From Bacteroidales bacterium (GTDB taxonomy: Bacteria; Bacteroidota; Bacteroidia; Bacteroidales; Prolixibacteraceae), in assembly GCA_012729335.1 (NCBI GenBank), contig JAAYDJ010000007.1, forward strand, positions 62,001-126,000: 64,000 bases of DNA. The letters run 5' to 3'. Positions 35,575 to 47,800 of the stretch are shown here, piece after piece. The notes beneath the pieces were generated by a model. The model did no database searches. It had not been told where the DNA came from and saw only the letters and a program-made list of their open reading frames with translations. A program made the translations under genes and the position numbers. Within the stretch, counting starts at the first letter, position 1. The number at the start of each line of letters is the position of its first letter.

Positions 35575-37519
35575 CCATCCACCTTTTGTATGGCCCTTCC
35601 TCGCCGGAATGGCCTTTATCTTCGTATATCTTCCCCTGGTCTACCTCAACTGGCTCCGGAAAGGAAAGCTGAAGGAGTTCCGGGTGATGCCCGCCCACAT
35701 CTTCTCCTCAAAAACCCTCCTGGCTGTGAAGGAAATCTTCAGTGAATGCCTCCTTCACCGCCGGATCTTCAGGTTCAACCGCCGCCTGGGCTACATGCAT
35801 ATGTCCCTGGCCTTCGGCTGGTTCCTGCTCATCGTCGTGGGGAAAGCAGAAACCATGCTCTTTACCCATGACGGTTTTAACCCCCCTTATCTGCCCGTTT
35901 TTTTTAAATACTTCTATCCCTCGGGGATTCCACACACCTTTAAAGGCTATTTTTTCCTGACCCTGATGGACCTGCTGCTCCTCTTTGTGCTCAGTGGCCT
36001 GTTCCTGGCTTTCTATAAGCGTTTCAGATCGCGCCGGCTGGGGATGACGCGCACCACCAGGCATATCCTTCCCGACCGCATTGCCCTTACCTTTTTGTGG
36101 ATGATCTTTCCATTCCGGTGGTTTGCCGAAAGCGTCACAGCCGGGTTGGCGGGGTCAGGGGGCTTCTTTACCCTCGGTTCAGGAAAACTCCTCGCGGGGA
36201 TACTGCCTCTGGATCTTATGCAGGAGCCGGCATGGTGGGCCTATTCTGTGGCCCTGGGTGGATTTTTCTTTGCCCTGCCTTTTTCAAGATACATGCACAT
36301 CTTCACCGAAGCGGTGATGATTTTATTAAAACACTGGGGTATGAAAACCCCCGAAAGGGACAACGGATATGGTGATTTTGAACTGAATGCCTGTTCGCGG
36401 TGCGGTATCTGCACCAACGTATGCCAGCTCTCTGCCGATGCGGGAATCACCCATTCCCAGGCGGTCTATTTCCTGCGGGATGCCCGCTACGGCCTGCTGG
36501 AAAGGGATACGGCGGAGAACTGTTTTTTATGTGGCCGTTGTAGCCGTGCCTGCCCGGTCGAGATTGGTGTCGATGAGTTGCGGCTGGCTGCCCGGCGCCG
36601 GTTTGCAGGCGAACTGGCGGCTCCCGTCACCGGGATTCCCCGTGGGGTGAATGGCCAGGGCACCTTCCCCGGCCTGAACACCCAAACCGGTTCCGGCATG
36701 AAAAGCAAGGGTGTGGCTGGCTTAAAGGTTGACGTGAAGGAGGGCATGAAGGGGGGTGCCACCCGTGACCAGAAGAATGGGGTTGAGGTTCTTTATTTCG
36801 GGGGGTGTATGTCGCATCTGACCCCGGGGATCATGGCCGCCACACGGACCATACTTGAGAAGGCCGGCATTTCGTTCGCTGTTCTGGATGAGCAGGAAAC
36901 CCTTTGCTGTGGCCGCCCGGCCATGCAGGCGGGACTGGAGGGCCAGGCCCGGGAAATCATTGCCCGGCTGAGTGAGCGCATCCGCCAGTCAGGAGCCTCC
37001 CTGTTGCTGGTCAGTTGTCCCATTTGTTACCGGGTTTTCAGGGAGGAGTACCACCTGCCCATTCCCGTGGAGCATCATACCCGATATTTCAGCCGGCTGG
37101 TGACATCAAGACCAGCTCTTTTCCATTCTTCGTCACTCAGGATGAGCTACCACGACCCGTGCGACCTGGGCCGCGGATCGGGCATTTATGAGGAACCCCG
37201 GAAGATCCTCCGTCATACGGGAACCCTGGTGCCGGTGCCACAGGAACGGGAGGATGCCCTTTGTTGCGGGGGCAGCCTGGCCAACCTGGCCATCACCCCG
37301 CGGCAACGGCAGCAGGTCACCGATGCCGCCTACGCTCACCTGACGGCGGAGGCTCCCGATTTTGTGGTCACCTCCTGTCCCTTGTGCAAAAAAACCTTCG
37401 CCGCAGGGAAACGGCCCGTGCCCGTCATCGACATTGCTGAAGCCCTGGCCTTCTCCATGACCGGGGATACTGTACCCACCCGGCTTCAAAAGAGCACCAG
37501 GGAACTGGTTGCACCCTGA
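35561..37519 (+). CDS. HdrE-HdrC-HdrB fusion: membrane-anchored iron-sulfur protein
   Basis: The 652-residue protein joins three modules. Residues about 1-260 carry four to six membrane segments with His 80 (LGYMHMSL) and His 246 (SRYMHIF) that could bind heme b, as in HdrE, DsrM and QmoC. Residues 278-331 hold two ferredoxin motifs (Cys 278, 281, 284, 288 and 321, 324, 327, 331). A low-complexity linker (about 355-405) leads to two complete CCG domains: Cys 416, 449-450, 486, 489 and Cys 534, 568-569, 606, 609. It is like HdrE plus HdrD, or DsrM plus DsrK, in one chain. It ends the operon and is the likely link to menaquinone. Confidence 0.86.
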   Translation: MNFSDHPPFVWPFLAGMAFIFVYLPLVYLNWLRKGKLKEFRVMPAHIFSSKTLLAVKEIFSECLLHRRIFRFNRRLGYMHMSLAFGWFLLIVVGKAETMLFTHDGFNPPYLPVFFKYFYPSGIPHTFKGYFFLTLMDLLLLFVLSGLFLAFYKRFRSRRLGMTRTTRHILPDRIALTFLWMIFPFRWFAESVTAGLAGSGGFFTLGSGKLLAGILPLDLMQEPAWWAYSVALGGFFFALPFSRYMHIFTEAVMILLKHWGMKTPERDNGYGDFELNACSRCGICTNVCQLSADAGITHSQAVYFLRDARYGLLERDTAENCFLCGRCSRACPVEIGVDELRLAARRRFAGELAAPVTGIPRGVNGQGTFPGLNTQTGSGMKSKGVAGLKVDVKEGMKGGATRDQKNGVEVLYFGGCMSHLTPGIMAATRTILEKAGISFAVLDEQETLCCGRPAMQAGLEGQAREIIARLSERIRQSGASLLLVSCPICYRVFREEYHLPIPVEHHTRYFSRLVTSRPALFHSSSLRMSYHDPCDLGRGSGIYEEPRKILRHTGTLVPVPQEREDALCCGGSLANLAITPRQRQQVTDAAYAHLTAEAPDFVVTSCPLCKKTFAAGKRPVPVIDIAEALAFSMTGDTVPTRLQKSTRELVAP

Positions 37520-37715
37520 TCAGGCTTCACCGATATCCCATGAGATTGGCATCGGCGGCACACCCCTTCCGCAGCCAGGGGCCCGGTCCCTGTTCTGACC
37601 TTTCTTTGTCCCACAACTTACCCCATTGCCACACGTGAACCTGCACGCATGATGACATGGATGGATCCCTGTCCTGAAGTTCCGGTGAACCCTCTTGTCA
37701 GGGTGCCCGGGAAGA

Positions 37716-40016
37716 TCAGATGGCCGTTTTACGGGCTTTGTCGATCTGTTCCTGGACCACGGCATCGATGACCGCTATCGCTGTAATGTTGACGATATCC
37801 CGCACCGAACTCTCGATGTCGGTGAAATGAATGGGCTTGTTCAAACCCATCTGGATCGGGCCGATCGATTCGCCGGTGCTCATCTCCTGGAGCAGTTTAT
37901 AGGCCACGTTGGCCGAGCTGAGATTGGGGAAGACCAGGGTGTTGACATCCTGGTGGGCCAGACGCGAAAAAGGATACTTGCGGTCGCGCAGTTTTTTGTC
38001 GAGGGCGAAATTTACCTGCATCTCCCCGTCGATGAGCAAGTCGGGGTATCTTTCCTGGAGTGTGCGGACGGCCTCATGGACCGAGGCGGGACTGCCGACC
38101 GGGTCGGAACCGAAATTGGAATAGGAGAGCATGGCAATTTTGGGTTCCCGGGCAAAAAAGCGAACCGTATTCTGGGCCAGCCGGGCGATGTCGATCAGGG
38201 TGGCTGTGTCGGGATGACGGTTGATCAGGGTGTCACACAGAAAAAAGGTACCCTTTGCCGAATTCAGGATGTGCATGGTCCCGAAGTGGTCGTACCCCTC
38301 CCTGATGCCGATGACCTCCCTGGCCACTTTGATGGTATTGGAATACTTGGTGTAGACTCCGGTGATGAAAGCGTCGGCGTCTCCGGTTTCGACCATCATC
38401 ATGCCGAAGTAGTTGCGCTCGAAAAGTTTGTCCATGGCTTCGTCGAAGGTCGCCCCCTCCCTTGCCCTTTTGGCCGTCAGTATCCGGGCATATCTTTCGC
38501 GCCGTTCGGCCTCGCGGTCATCGCGGAGTTCCACGATCTGGCAGCCATCGATCTGTAGGTTGAGCTCCGCGGCGAGCTTCTCGATTTTATGTTTGTTGCC
38601 CAAAAGAATGGGATGGCAGATTCCCTCCTGACAAGCTTCCGCGGCTGCTTTCAGCATGTTGGGGTGGGAGCCTTCGGCGAAGACGACCCTGCGGGGGTTC
38701 TGACGGGCCATCTCCAGGAACTGGCGGGTGAGTTTGGTCTCGTAGCCCATCATCTGTTTCAGATGGTCTTTATAGGCCTCCCAGTTGGAGATGGTTTTGC
38801 GGGCCACTCCGGAATCGATGGCGGCCCTGGCCACGGCTGCCGACACTTCCGTGATGAGCCGGGGATCCACCGGCTTGGGAATGATGTAATCCCTGCCGAA
38901 GCAGAGCCTGTTGACATTATAGGCGGTATTTACCAGGTCGGGGACCGGCTGCTTGGCCAGTCCGGCTATGGCCAGGCAGGCAGCCCGTTTCATCTCCTCG
39001 TTGATGGTTCTGGCGCGGGTGTCCAGGGCTCCCCTGAAAATGTAGGGAAAACCGATGACGTTGTTGATCTGGTTGGGGTAGTCGGAGCGGCCCGTGGCGA
39101 TGATCACGTCGTCGCGGGAAGCCCGTGCTTCTTCGTAGGAAATCTCGGGAACCGGATTGGCCAGGGCAAATACCACCGGGTGAGGAGCCATGCTCCGCAC
39201 CATGTCGCCCGTGAGCACGTTCCCTTTGGAGAGACCTACAAATACGTCGGCATCCCTGACCGCATCGGCCAGCGTGCGAAGGCCTGTCCGGCTTGTCGCA
39301 AACTGCCGTTTCTGGGCGTTGAGGTCTTCCCTGCCGGCAGAAATCACCCCTTTGCTGTCGAGCATGACGATGTTCTCAGGGCTGGCGCCCAGGGCCACAT
39401 AGAGTTTGGTGCAGGAAATGGCCGAGGCCCCGGCTCCGTTGACCACTATCCGCACCTGCGAAATCTCCTTCCCCGCCAGTTCCAGTGCATTGATCAGTCC
39501 TGCCGCGGAAATGATGGCCGTCCCATGCTGATCGTCGTGCATCACCGGAATATCCAGTTCTGCCTTCAGCCGCTCCTCGATTTCAAAACACTCGGGGGCT
39601 TTAATGTCTTCCAGATTAATGCCACCGAAAGTGGGAGCCATCGCCTTGACCACGTCAATGAATTTTCCGGGATCTTTCTCATCGACCTCGATGTCAAATA
39701 CATCGATGCCCGCGTATATTTTGAAAAGCAGACCCTTGCCCTCCATGACCGGCTTCCCGGCCAGCGCCCCGATGTCGCCCAGCCCCAATACCGCTGTGCC
39801 ATTGGAAATCACCGCCACCAGGTTCCCCTTGGCGGTGTATTCGTAAGCGGTTTCCCCGTTCTTCTCAATTTCCAGACAGGGTTCTGCCACCCCGGGGGAA
39901 TAGGCCAGCGACAGGTCGGCCTGGGTACTGTGGGGCTTGGTGGGAATGACCTCAATTTTACCGGGTTTGCCCTGGGAATGGTACAACAGGGCTGCTTCCT
40001 TCGTTACTTTCAACAT
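37716..40016 (-). CDS. maeB: NADP-dependent malic enzyme with phosphotransacetylase-like domain
   Basis: Oxidative decarboxylation of malate to pyruvate and CO2. The 766-residue protein has two parts. The malic enzyme (about 1-430) starts [19 protein letters not shown] and has [31 protein letters not shown], the metal-site [16 protein letters not shown] and [12 protein letters not shown] for the nucleotide. The C-terminal region (about 435-766) is like phosphate acetyltransferase, with [17 protein letters not shown] and [10 protein letters not shown], and acts as a regulatory domain in E. coli MaeB. CACTTTTG, one base from the -7 box, lies on the minus strand at 40049-40042. With pckG and pyk it forms the C3/C4 node. 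Confidence 0.95.
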   Translation of the reverse strand: MLKVTKEAALLYHSQGKPGKIEVIPTKPHSTQADLSLAYSPGVAEPCLEIEKNGETAYEYTAKGNLVAVISNGTAVLGLGDIGALAGKPVMEGKGLLFKIYAGIDVFDIEVDEKDPGKFIDVVKAMAPTFGGINLEDIKAPECFEIEERLKAELDIPVMHDDQHGTAIISAAGLINALELAGKEISQVRIVVNGAGASAISCTKLYVALGASPENIVMLDSKGVISAGREDLNAQKRQFATSRTGLRTLADAVRDADVFVGLSKGNVLTGDMVRSMAPHPVVFALANPVPEISYEEARASRDDVIIATGRSDYPNQINNVIGFPYIFRGALDTRARTINEEMKRAACLAIAGLAKQPVPDLVNTAYNVNRLCFGRDYIIPKPVDPRLITEVSAAVARAAIDSGVARKTISNWEAYKDHLKQMMGYETKLTRQFLEMARQNPRRVVFAEGSHPNMLKAAAEACQEGICHPILLGNKHKIEKLAAELNLQIDGCQIVELRDDREAERRERYARILTAKRAREGATFDEAMDKLFERNYFGMMMVETGDADAFITGVYTKYSNTIKVAREVIGIREGYDHFGTMHILNSAKGTFFLCDTLINRHPDTATLIDIARLAQNTVRFFAREPKIAMLSYSNFGSDPVGSPASVHEAVRTLQERYPDLLIDGEMQVNFALDKKLRDRKYPFSRLAHQDVNTLVFPNLSSANVAYKLLQEMSTGESIGPIQMGLNKPIHFTDIESSVRDIVNITAIAVIDAVVQEQIDKARKTAI

Positions 40017-40141
40017 GGTACGAAATTATAGTAAGAGCCCGCAAAAGTGACGAATCACATCCAATATCCCGCTAATAAATTAAAAAGTGACGATAAAACT
40101 TAAGGAAAAATTACGAATTGAATTTGCGCTGCGGAATTCGT

Positions 40142-40723
40142 TTATTTTTCCGGCACTTTGTACCATTTGTTGACAGCTTCTCCCGGGGTGTATGCCTCGA
40201 GGTAGGTGAGGGCCTCTTCAGGGGTATCGGTGATATGGTAGAGCTGGTGGTATTCGGGTTTGGAGAAGTGTTCGCCGAAGGCGTGGGTGAACTGTTCGAA
40301 GAGATGGTGATAGAAGCGGGAGGTATTGATGAAGACGATGGGTTTACGGTGGTAGTCGAGTTGTTTGAGGGTGATCACCTCGAGAATTTCCTCGAGGGTT
40401 CCGAATCCGCCGGGGAGGGCCACGAAGGCGTCGCTGCGTTCCCGCATGCGGGCTTTGCGTTCCATCATATCGGCGGTGATTTCCACCTCATGGGCGTGGT
40501 GGGAGATGAGGTTGCGGCCCTGCATCATTTCGGGGATGATTCCCGTGGTGCGGGCACCGGCGGCTTTGGCGGCGATGGTCACCGCCTCCATGAGGCCCAC
40601 GTTGGCCCCGCCGTTGACCAGGGCATGCCCCCTGCGGCCAATGAGCTCCCCCAGCAAACGGGCATCCCTGAAATAAACCTCGTCAATCGCATTGCTCGAC
40701 GAACAGAAAACACAGATATTCAT
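40142..40723 (-). CDS. LOG-family protein (TIGR00730), putative nucleoside 5'-monophosphate phosphoribohydrolase
   Basis: Likely removes ribose 5-phosphate from nucleoside monophosphates, the cytokinin-activating reaction of plant LOG, but the bacterial role is often unclear. The 193-residue protein has the Rossmann fold with CVFCSSSNAID at the start, VNGGANVGLMEAV near 36-48 and the diagnostic LPGGFGTLEEILEV near 103-116, matching PGGxGTxxE. It lies 9 bases downstream of gyrB and is probably cotranscribed with it. Confidence 0.9.
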   Translation of the reverse strand: MNICVFCSSSNAIDEVYFRDARLLGELIGRRGHALVNGGANVGLMEAVTIAAKAAGARTTGIIPEMMQGRNLISHHAHEVEITADMMERKARMRERSDAFVALPGGFGTLEEILEVITLKQLDYHRKPIVFINTSRFYHHLFEQFTHAFGEHFSKPEYHQLYHITDTPEEALTYLEAYTPGEAVNKWYKVPEK

Positions 40724-40732
40724 ATATCGGGA

Positions 40733-42733
<2,001 letters not shown>

Positions 42734-42869
42734 TTACGCTTGAAATTAATTCCTGGTTTTCCGATGGCCGCGGGAGTCAAAATCAAAGCTCCGTGGAGAT
42801 TTTTGATTCCGGAAAACTCCTGGTAATCAGTTGTTTGTAACTATCCTGTTTTCTCCTTAAACCATCGGG

Positions 42870-42877
42870 CAAATATA
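42870..42877 (-). promoter_or_regulatory. -7 promoter box of gyrB
   Basis: The minus strand reads TATATTTG, an exact match. It begins within six bases of the terminator hairpin at 42884-42914, so the U-tract of that terminator doubles as promoter spacer. The leader to the ATG is about 135 bases. Confidence 0.65.
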
Positions 42878-42883
42878 ACAAAA

Positions 42884-42914
42884 TAACCCGTGAAAACGCC
42901 TTTTTCACGGGTTA
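42884..42914 (-). terminator. Intrinsic terminator of the barrel-protein gene
   Basis: A perfect 13-base stem pairs 42884-42896 with 42902-42914, containing AACCCGTG/CACGGGTT. On the minus strand it is followed by TTTTGTTAT. It lies 34 bases past the gene's stop. Confidence 0.88.
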
Positions 42915-42947
42915 CCTGTGCGGGATTGTTGATAACTTAATCCCTGT

Positions 42948-44801
42948 TCAGAAGGAAAAGCTGACGCCGGCCAGGAAGTTGAAGGTTTGGGCGGGGTAGC
43001 CCAGCCATTTTTCGTATTTCTGCATGCCAAAGTTGTTCACCTGGCCGAAGGCGGTGAGTTTCCGGGTGATGGCGTAGTTACCGCGGAGGTTGATGTCAAA
43101 CACCGGATTCAGTTTATAGGTATCGGGGGAGGCCGACGACAGGGAGAGCATGGTTTCCCAGGTGTAGTATTCAGCCGGATCGAGGTCGGTGCGGAAGATC
43201 ATTCCGCGGCGGGCACCGATGGCATAGACATCGGCGGCCACCGACAGACGGTCGCTGACGGCATAATTCAGTATCACGGTGGCATCGAAGGAAGGCAGGT
43301 TCCAGGGGTACTCCTGTTTGGGAACTGAGGAATCCTTGCCCTGCAGCATGGTGTACTTGTAAATATTGGCGCTCACCAGAATGTTGAGTTTGTCGCCGGC
43401 GTAATAGGTCACTTCCCCGTTGAACCGGGTTTTTTTCATGTCCTGGTAGAGCACCCTGAAGGTATTGTCGGCGAAGCGGGGCATGGTCATTGATTCCAGG
43501 GTGGTAAGCCTGAAACCCTGGAGGTAATACAGGGGCTGCCCGTCGATTTTGGAGTGGTCGACCTGGATTTTAAAGTTGGTCCTGGAGGATATCTTTCCAT
43601 CGAATCCCCCATAGATTTTGAACACCTCGTGGTGGTTTTTCACGCTGAGGGAGGGGACGATGAAGGGGTTATCATAAGCGATGGCCGAATAGTGGTTGTG
43701 ATGGTACTGGCCATCGGCGCCGGCAAAGACGTTGATGATTTCCTTTACCGGGGAGAAGTTAAAGCGGATATCGGGAGAGACCTTGAAGGTAGCTTTGTCG
43801 GTGAGCCCGGCCACCAGCCATGATTTAAATCCTGCCCTCAGGTTGATGGTCTCATTGCCCAGATATATGCCGGGGCGGAAGCTGATCCAGGTTTGGGAGC
43901 GGGTGACGGGCAAGGGCAGAAGATCCAGCACCACGGGGTAGACGCCGGTGGTCCGTGAATATTCCACGCCCCCGTCGACCATCAGTCCGAAGCCCCGCTG
44001 TGGCCTGTGAAAATTCATGTCAAAGCGGGCAAAATCCTCACGCTGACCAGTTTTGTTGCCAAACCGGGCGTACTTAAAGTCAAAGCCTGCCGAAGGATCT
44101 TCTTTGGTGGCAAATACATTCTGTAAGTTGATGTCAATTCCTCCCCGCGTAAATGCCTGTTTATGACCCTGGTAGGTGTAGGTCTGGCTTTCGTTTTTCA
44201 GAAACCAGGGGATGGAGTCGGCAGGGGTGGTTCCGGGATAGCCGTAATACCTGAAGCCGTCGTGGTCGATACCCAGGTTAACCGACAAGGTCGACTTGCG
44301 GAACATGTGCTTGAGAAACATTTCGGCCTCGTTTTCGGAAAAGGGAGCGCTCACCCGGTCACCATTGCGCAGGTTTAGCTTGCCGTGCGATGAGAGATGT
44401 TTTGCGTGCAACCCAAAAACCGAGTTTTTATTCTTCGTATTGTTGAAGAAGAGTTCACCGTAGGGTTTGTTGTAATTCCCCACTCCGGCACGTACCAGTC
44501 CGTACCCCGGTTTTTCTTCGGGTTTGCCCACGATGGTGGCGGCCTGGAGGTTGTTTACAGGGAGGGCAGAAAAAACCGGTTTGCTGTCGATGGAGTAGGT
44601 AAAATCGGGTTTTTTCCGGGCATCGTCCCTGATGACCGGCGCTTCATTGATTTTCTCGGCGTCAATGGTCATCGGGGTGTAGGATTTGACCACTTCCACC
44701 TCTTGCCGCAGGGTGTCCCTTTGTTGTGCCACCGTTCCGGGAACGTTCAGAAGTATGCAGGCCACAAGGGCAACACCGGAAATATAATATCTGATCATCA
44801 T
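42948..44801 (-). CDS. TonB-dependent-receptor-like outer-membrane beta-barrel protein
   Basis: A barrel of about 617 residues with a signal peptide (MIRYYISGVALVACILLNVPGTVAQ). After a short N-terminal tail, with YTPMTIDAEKINEAP, there is no TonB-dependent plug domain of the usual form. The rest alternates aromatic-rich strands, for example GYGLVRAGVGNYNKPYGELFF and the C-terminal TFNFLAGVSFSF, typical of an outer-membrane barrel. Many databases call such proteins TonB-dependent receptors. The gene is 17 bases downstream of the TPR gene, so both should be cotranscribed and may work together. Substrate unknown. Confidence 0.75.
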   Translation of the reverse strand: MMIRYYISGVALVACILLNVPGTVAQQRDTLRQEVEVVKSYTPMTIDAEKINEAPVIRDDARKKPDFTYSIDSKPVFSALPVNNLQAATIVGKPEEKPGYGLVRAGVGNYNKPYGELFFNNTKNKNSVFGLHAKHLSSHGKLNLRNGDRVSAPFSENEAEMFLKHMFRKSTLSVNLGIDHDGFRYYGYPGTTPADSIPWFLKNESQTYTYQGHKQAFTRGGIDINLQNVFATKEDPSAGFDFKYARFGNKTGQREDFARFDMNFHRPQRGFGLMVDGGVEYSRTTGVYPVVLDLLPLPVTRSQTWISFRPGIYLGNETINLRAGFKSWLVAGLTDKATFKVSPDIRFNFSPVKEIINVFAGADGQYHHNHYSAIAYDNPFIVPSLSVKNHHEVFKIYGGFDGKISSRTNFKIQVDHSKIDGQPLYYLQGFRLTTLESMTMPRFADNTFRVLYQDMKKTRFNGEVTYYAGDKLNILVSANIYKYTMLQGKDSSVPKQEYPWNLPSFDATVILNYAVSDRLSVAADVYAIGARRGMIFRTDLDPAEYYTWETMLSLSSASPDTYKLNPVFDINLRGNYAITRKLTAFGQVNNFGMQKYEKWLGYPAQTFNFLAGVSFSF

Positions 44802-44818
44802 GGTTGTTCTCTTTTCGG

Positions 44819-47800
44819 TTAATTCAGTTTAATCTGTAAGGGGTTGCCCTGTACCGCATCGGCTTCCCTTTTTTCCCTTTCCTCAATGTCGGCCAGTTTG
44901 CGGCTGGCTTCTGTCAGGATGCCGTCATCTTTCACGGGATAGTTTTCGACGAGGCTTTTCAGGGTATGTTTGGCTTGAAAATCATCTTTTTTAGCCACGT
45001 AAATGTCGGAAAGAAGGATGAAACTTTTCGCCAGCCAGAATTGGTGGGAGGTGCCTTTATCGATGAAATCCATGATTTCTTTTTCGGCGGCGGCCAGGTT
45101 TTGTTTCCGGAAGTAAATATCGGCCAGCAGGTATTTGGCTTCTGCGCCCTGTACCGTATTGGTCTGTGCGGCCGCTTCCCGCAGTCCGGGCAGAGCCTGG
45201 TCGTAACTCCCCAGTTCATAATAGGATTTGGCGGTGATATAGGAGGCTTCACGGGTAAGTTCGGGGGTTACCTTGTCGGCCTTTGAAAGCCGTACGGCAT
45301 CATCGATGGCATTGCGGTATTTCTGAAGCATGAAGTTGCAGCGCATCAGTCCGGCCATGGCCCGTACCTTGTTCCACTGGTTGCCCGACACGGTTTCCAT
45401 GCGGGCGTAGAGTTCGGCGGCTTCATCATATCTTTTGGCATTGAAGAGGAGTTCCGACGCCCGGGAAAGGGCCTGTTCGCTGAAGGCGTTCAGGGGCTGG
45501 CGCGACACATAGAGATAATGGTCGAGGGATTCGGAGTACTTGCCCTGGTTGTAAAGGGCTTCTCCCAGATAGAAACGGGCGTTCAGGACGAAACTGCCGT
45601 TGGGGTATTGCCTGAGGTAATGCTGGAGCTGATTGACCGCATTGGGATCGTTGGCCATAAACTGCCGCTCGGCCAGAATCCAGGAGAGGGAGTCCTGTTC
45701 CGAAGTGGTGACCACCGCGCCCGTTCCCAGGTTGTTGGCATAGGCAAAATAGGCGTCGACGTCGTTAAGCTCGATATAACAGTTTTTGATCCCCATCAGG
45801 GCCGCCTGGGCTTCCTGTGTGCCACCGTAGTTCTCTGCCACCTGCTTGTAATACTTCAGGGAGTTGCGGAAGTCGCCCAGATTGTAATGGACAAGACCCA
45901 TCTGCAACAGTGCCTTGGGATAGTATGTGCTTTGGCTGAATTTGTCGATGATGGCCTGGTATTCTTTTTTGGCTTCCGCATAATTGCCCTCCCGTTCATA
46001 GGTGCGCCCCAGTTCGTAGTGGGCGTCATCGATAAGGGATGATTGCGGGAAAGAGGAGATCAGGCTCTTCAACTGCTGGGTTTTCCCCGCCTGGTTTCGC
46101 TGCAGACCGCTGCAGAAAGCCAGCTGATACAAGGCATAATCGGCATCGTACAGTTTCATATTAAAGGCCTGCTGGTAATGGCGTACGGCTTCAGGATATT
46201 CACGGGCCACAAAGTAGGTGTCGCCGATTCTGTTGTATACATCGGCTATTTTCTCTGTACGGCGTCCCTCCATGGCGGAAAGGTACTTCCGGAACGCGTT
46301 GCCCGCCTGGGTGTAATCCTCCAGTTTAAAGTAGGCGTAACCAAGGTTATACCAGGCGTCGCTGTATTCGGGGAGCGTGGAGGCTGCCGGCGATTGCAGA
46401 AACTGGTTGTAACCGGTGATGGCTGCATTGTAGTCTCCGCTCCGGTATAGCGCTTCCGACCTCCAGAACCGGGAGCCTGCGGTGATGGGATTCGAAAGGC
46501 GGTGCCCGAGCGATTTGTCAAACATGGCGATGGCCTGTTCATAGGCCCCGTTGGTGAACAACTCCAGTCCGCGGTAGTGGGTGACCCGCTGGTAAGCCTG
46601 GTCGATCTCCGCGTTTCTGCCTTTGATCTTTTCAATCGAAGCGATGGCATCACGGTAGTTGCGGGTGACCATGAAGACATCTACCAGGTATTTATACGCA
46701 TCGGTGTTCCGGTCAGAATTGGGATACAGGGTGATGTATTTGTCAAAAGCCTTGATGGTCTCGTTAAACGGAGAATAAGAGAGCTCATAGGTGAGCTTGG
46801 CATAGTTGAAGAGGGCATCTTCCCTGATCGCGGGGTCGAACTCCATTTCCGAAGCGGCCTCGAAGGCAATACGGGCTTTTTCTTTCTGGCTGGTTCTCAC
46901 ATAGGCATCGGCCAGAGTGTAATAGCTGCTCTGTGCGGTGATGTCACTCCCCTTGGAGGACTTCTCCAGAAAAGGGACCGCCCGGGCATATTCCCCGGTA
47001 TGGTAGAGACAGAAACCCATGATGTAGTTGTCTTCGCGCGACTTGGCTCCCGGGGTCTCATGATAGTACTCCAGAAATTGGATGGCATCGGCATACCTGC
47101 GCAAATGATAATAGGAGTCGCCGATGATCCTGGCCAGCTCGGGTTTGTACTGTTCCTCCACGTCGTTGATAATGGGCACGATGTATTCGACCACTTCGGC
47201 GTGTTTCCCCTGCTTGTAATAAATCTGGCTGACATAGATGGGGATAATCCGGTTGAAGTTGGGGTCGTTCTGCAACTTCCGGAATCCGTCGAGCGCTTCG
47301 TCATAGTTCCCTTTCAGGTAGTTGACATGGGCGTAATAGTATAGTGCGGGTTTTGCCAGCAAATGGTTTTTGTCCTTGATCAGAAGGAATTCGTTCAGCG
47401 CCAGGTCGTTTTCTCCGGTCATCAGGTAAGCGTATCCCATCATATAACCGATTTCCACCTGGTCGGAAAGGGAAAGGCCTTCCCTGTCTACTTCGCCCAG
47501 GGTGCGCAGTGCCAGCTGGTACCGTTTTTTGTCAAACTGAAAATCGCCCAGGTAGAACCGGGCATAGTTGCTGTATGGACTGTCGGCATATGCTTTGGTG
47601 AAGTTGTTGAGCATTTTGTCGCCTGTGACATGTTCTGAGCGCAAGGCAGACAGGGCCATGTAATAATAGGCTTCGGCAGCGGTTTCCGAACGGGGATCGG
47701 CGGCCTCCTTCACCTTTTCAAACTGCCGGTATGCGGCGTTGTATTTCGCGGTTTTAAACAGCTCCTTTCCAAGGGCGATATCCTTCTGGATCTCATTGTA

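Noticed and set aside
37520-37715. Terminator between the hdr operon and maeB
   Set aside because: An ACCCT/AGGGT hairpin near 37690 exists, but it is short and has no U-run on either strand.
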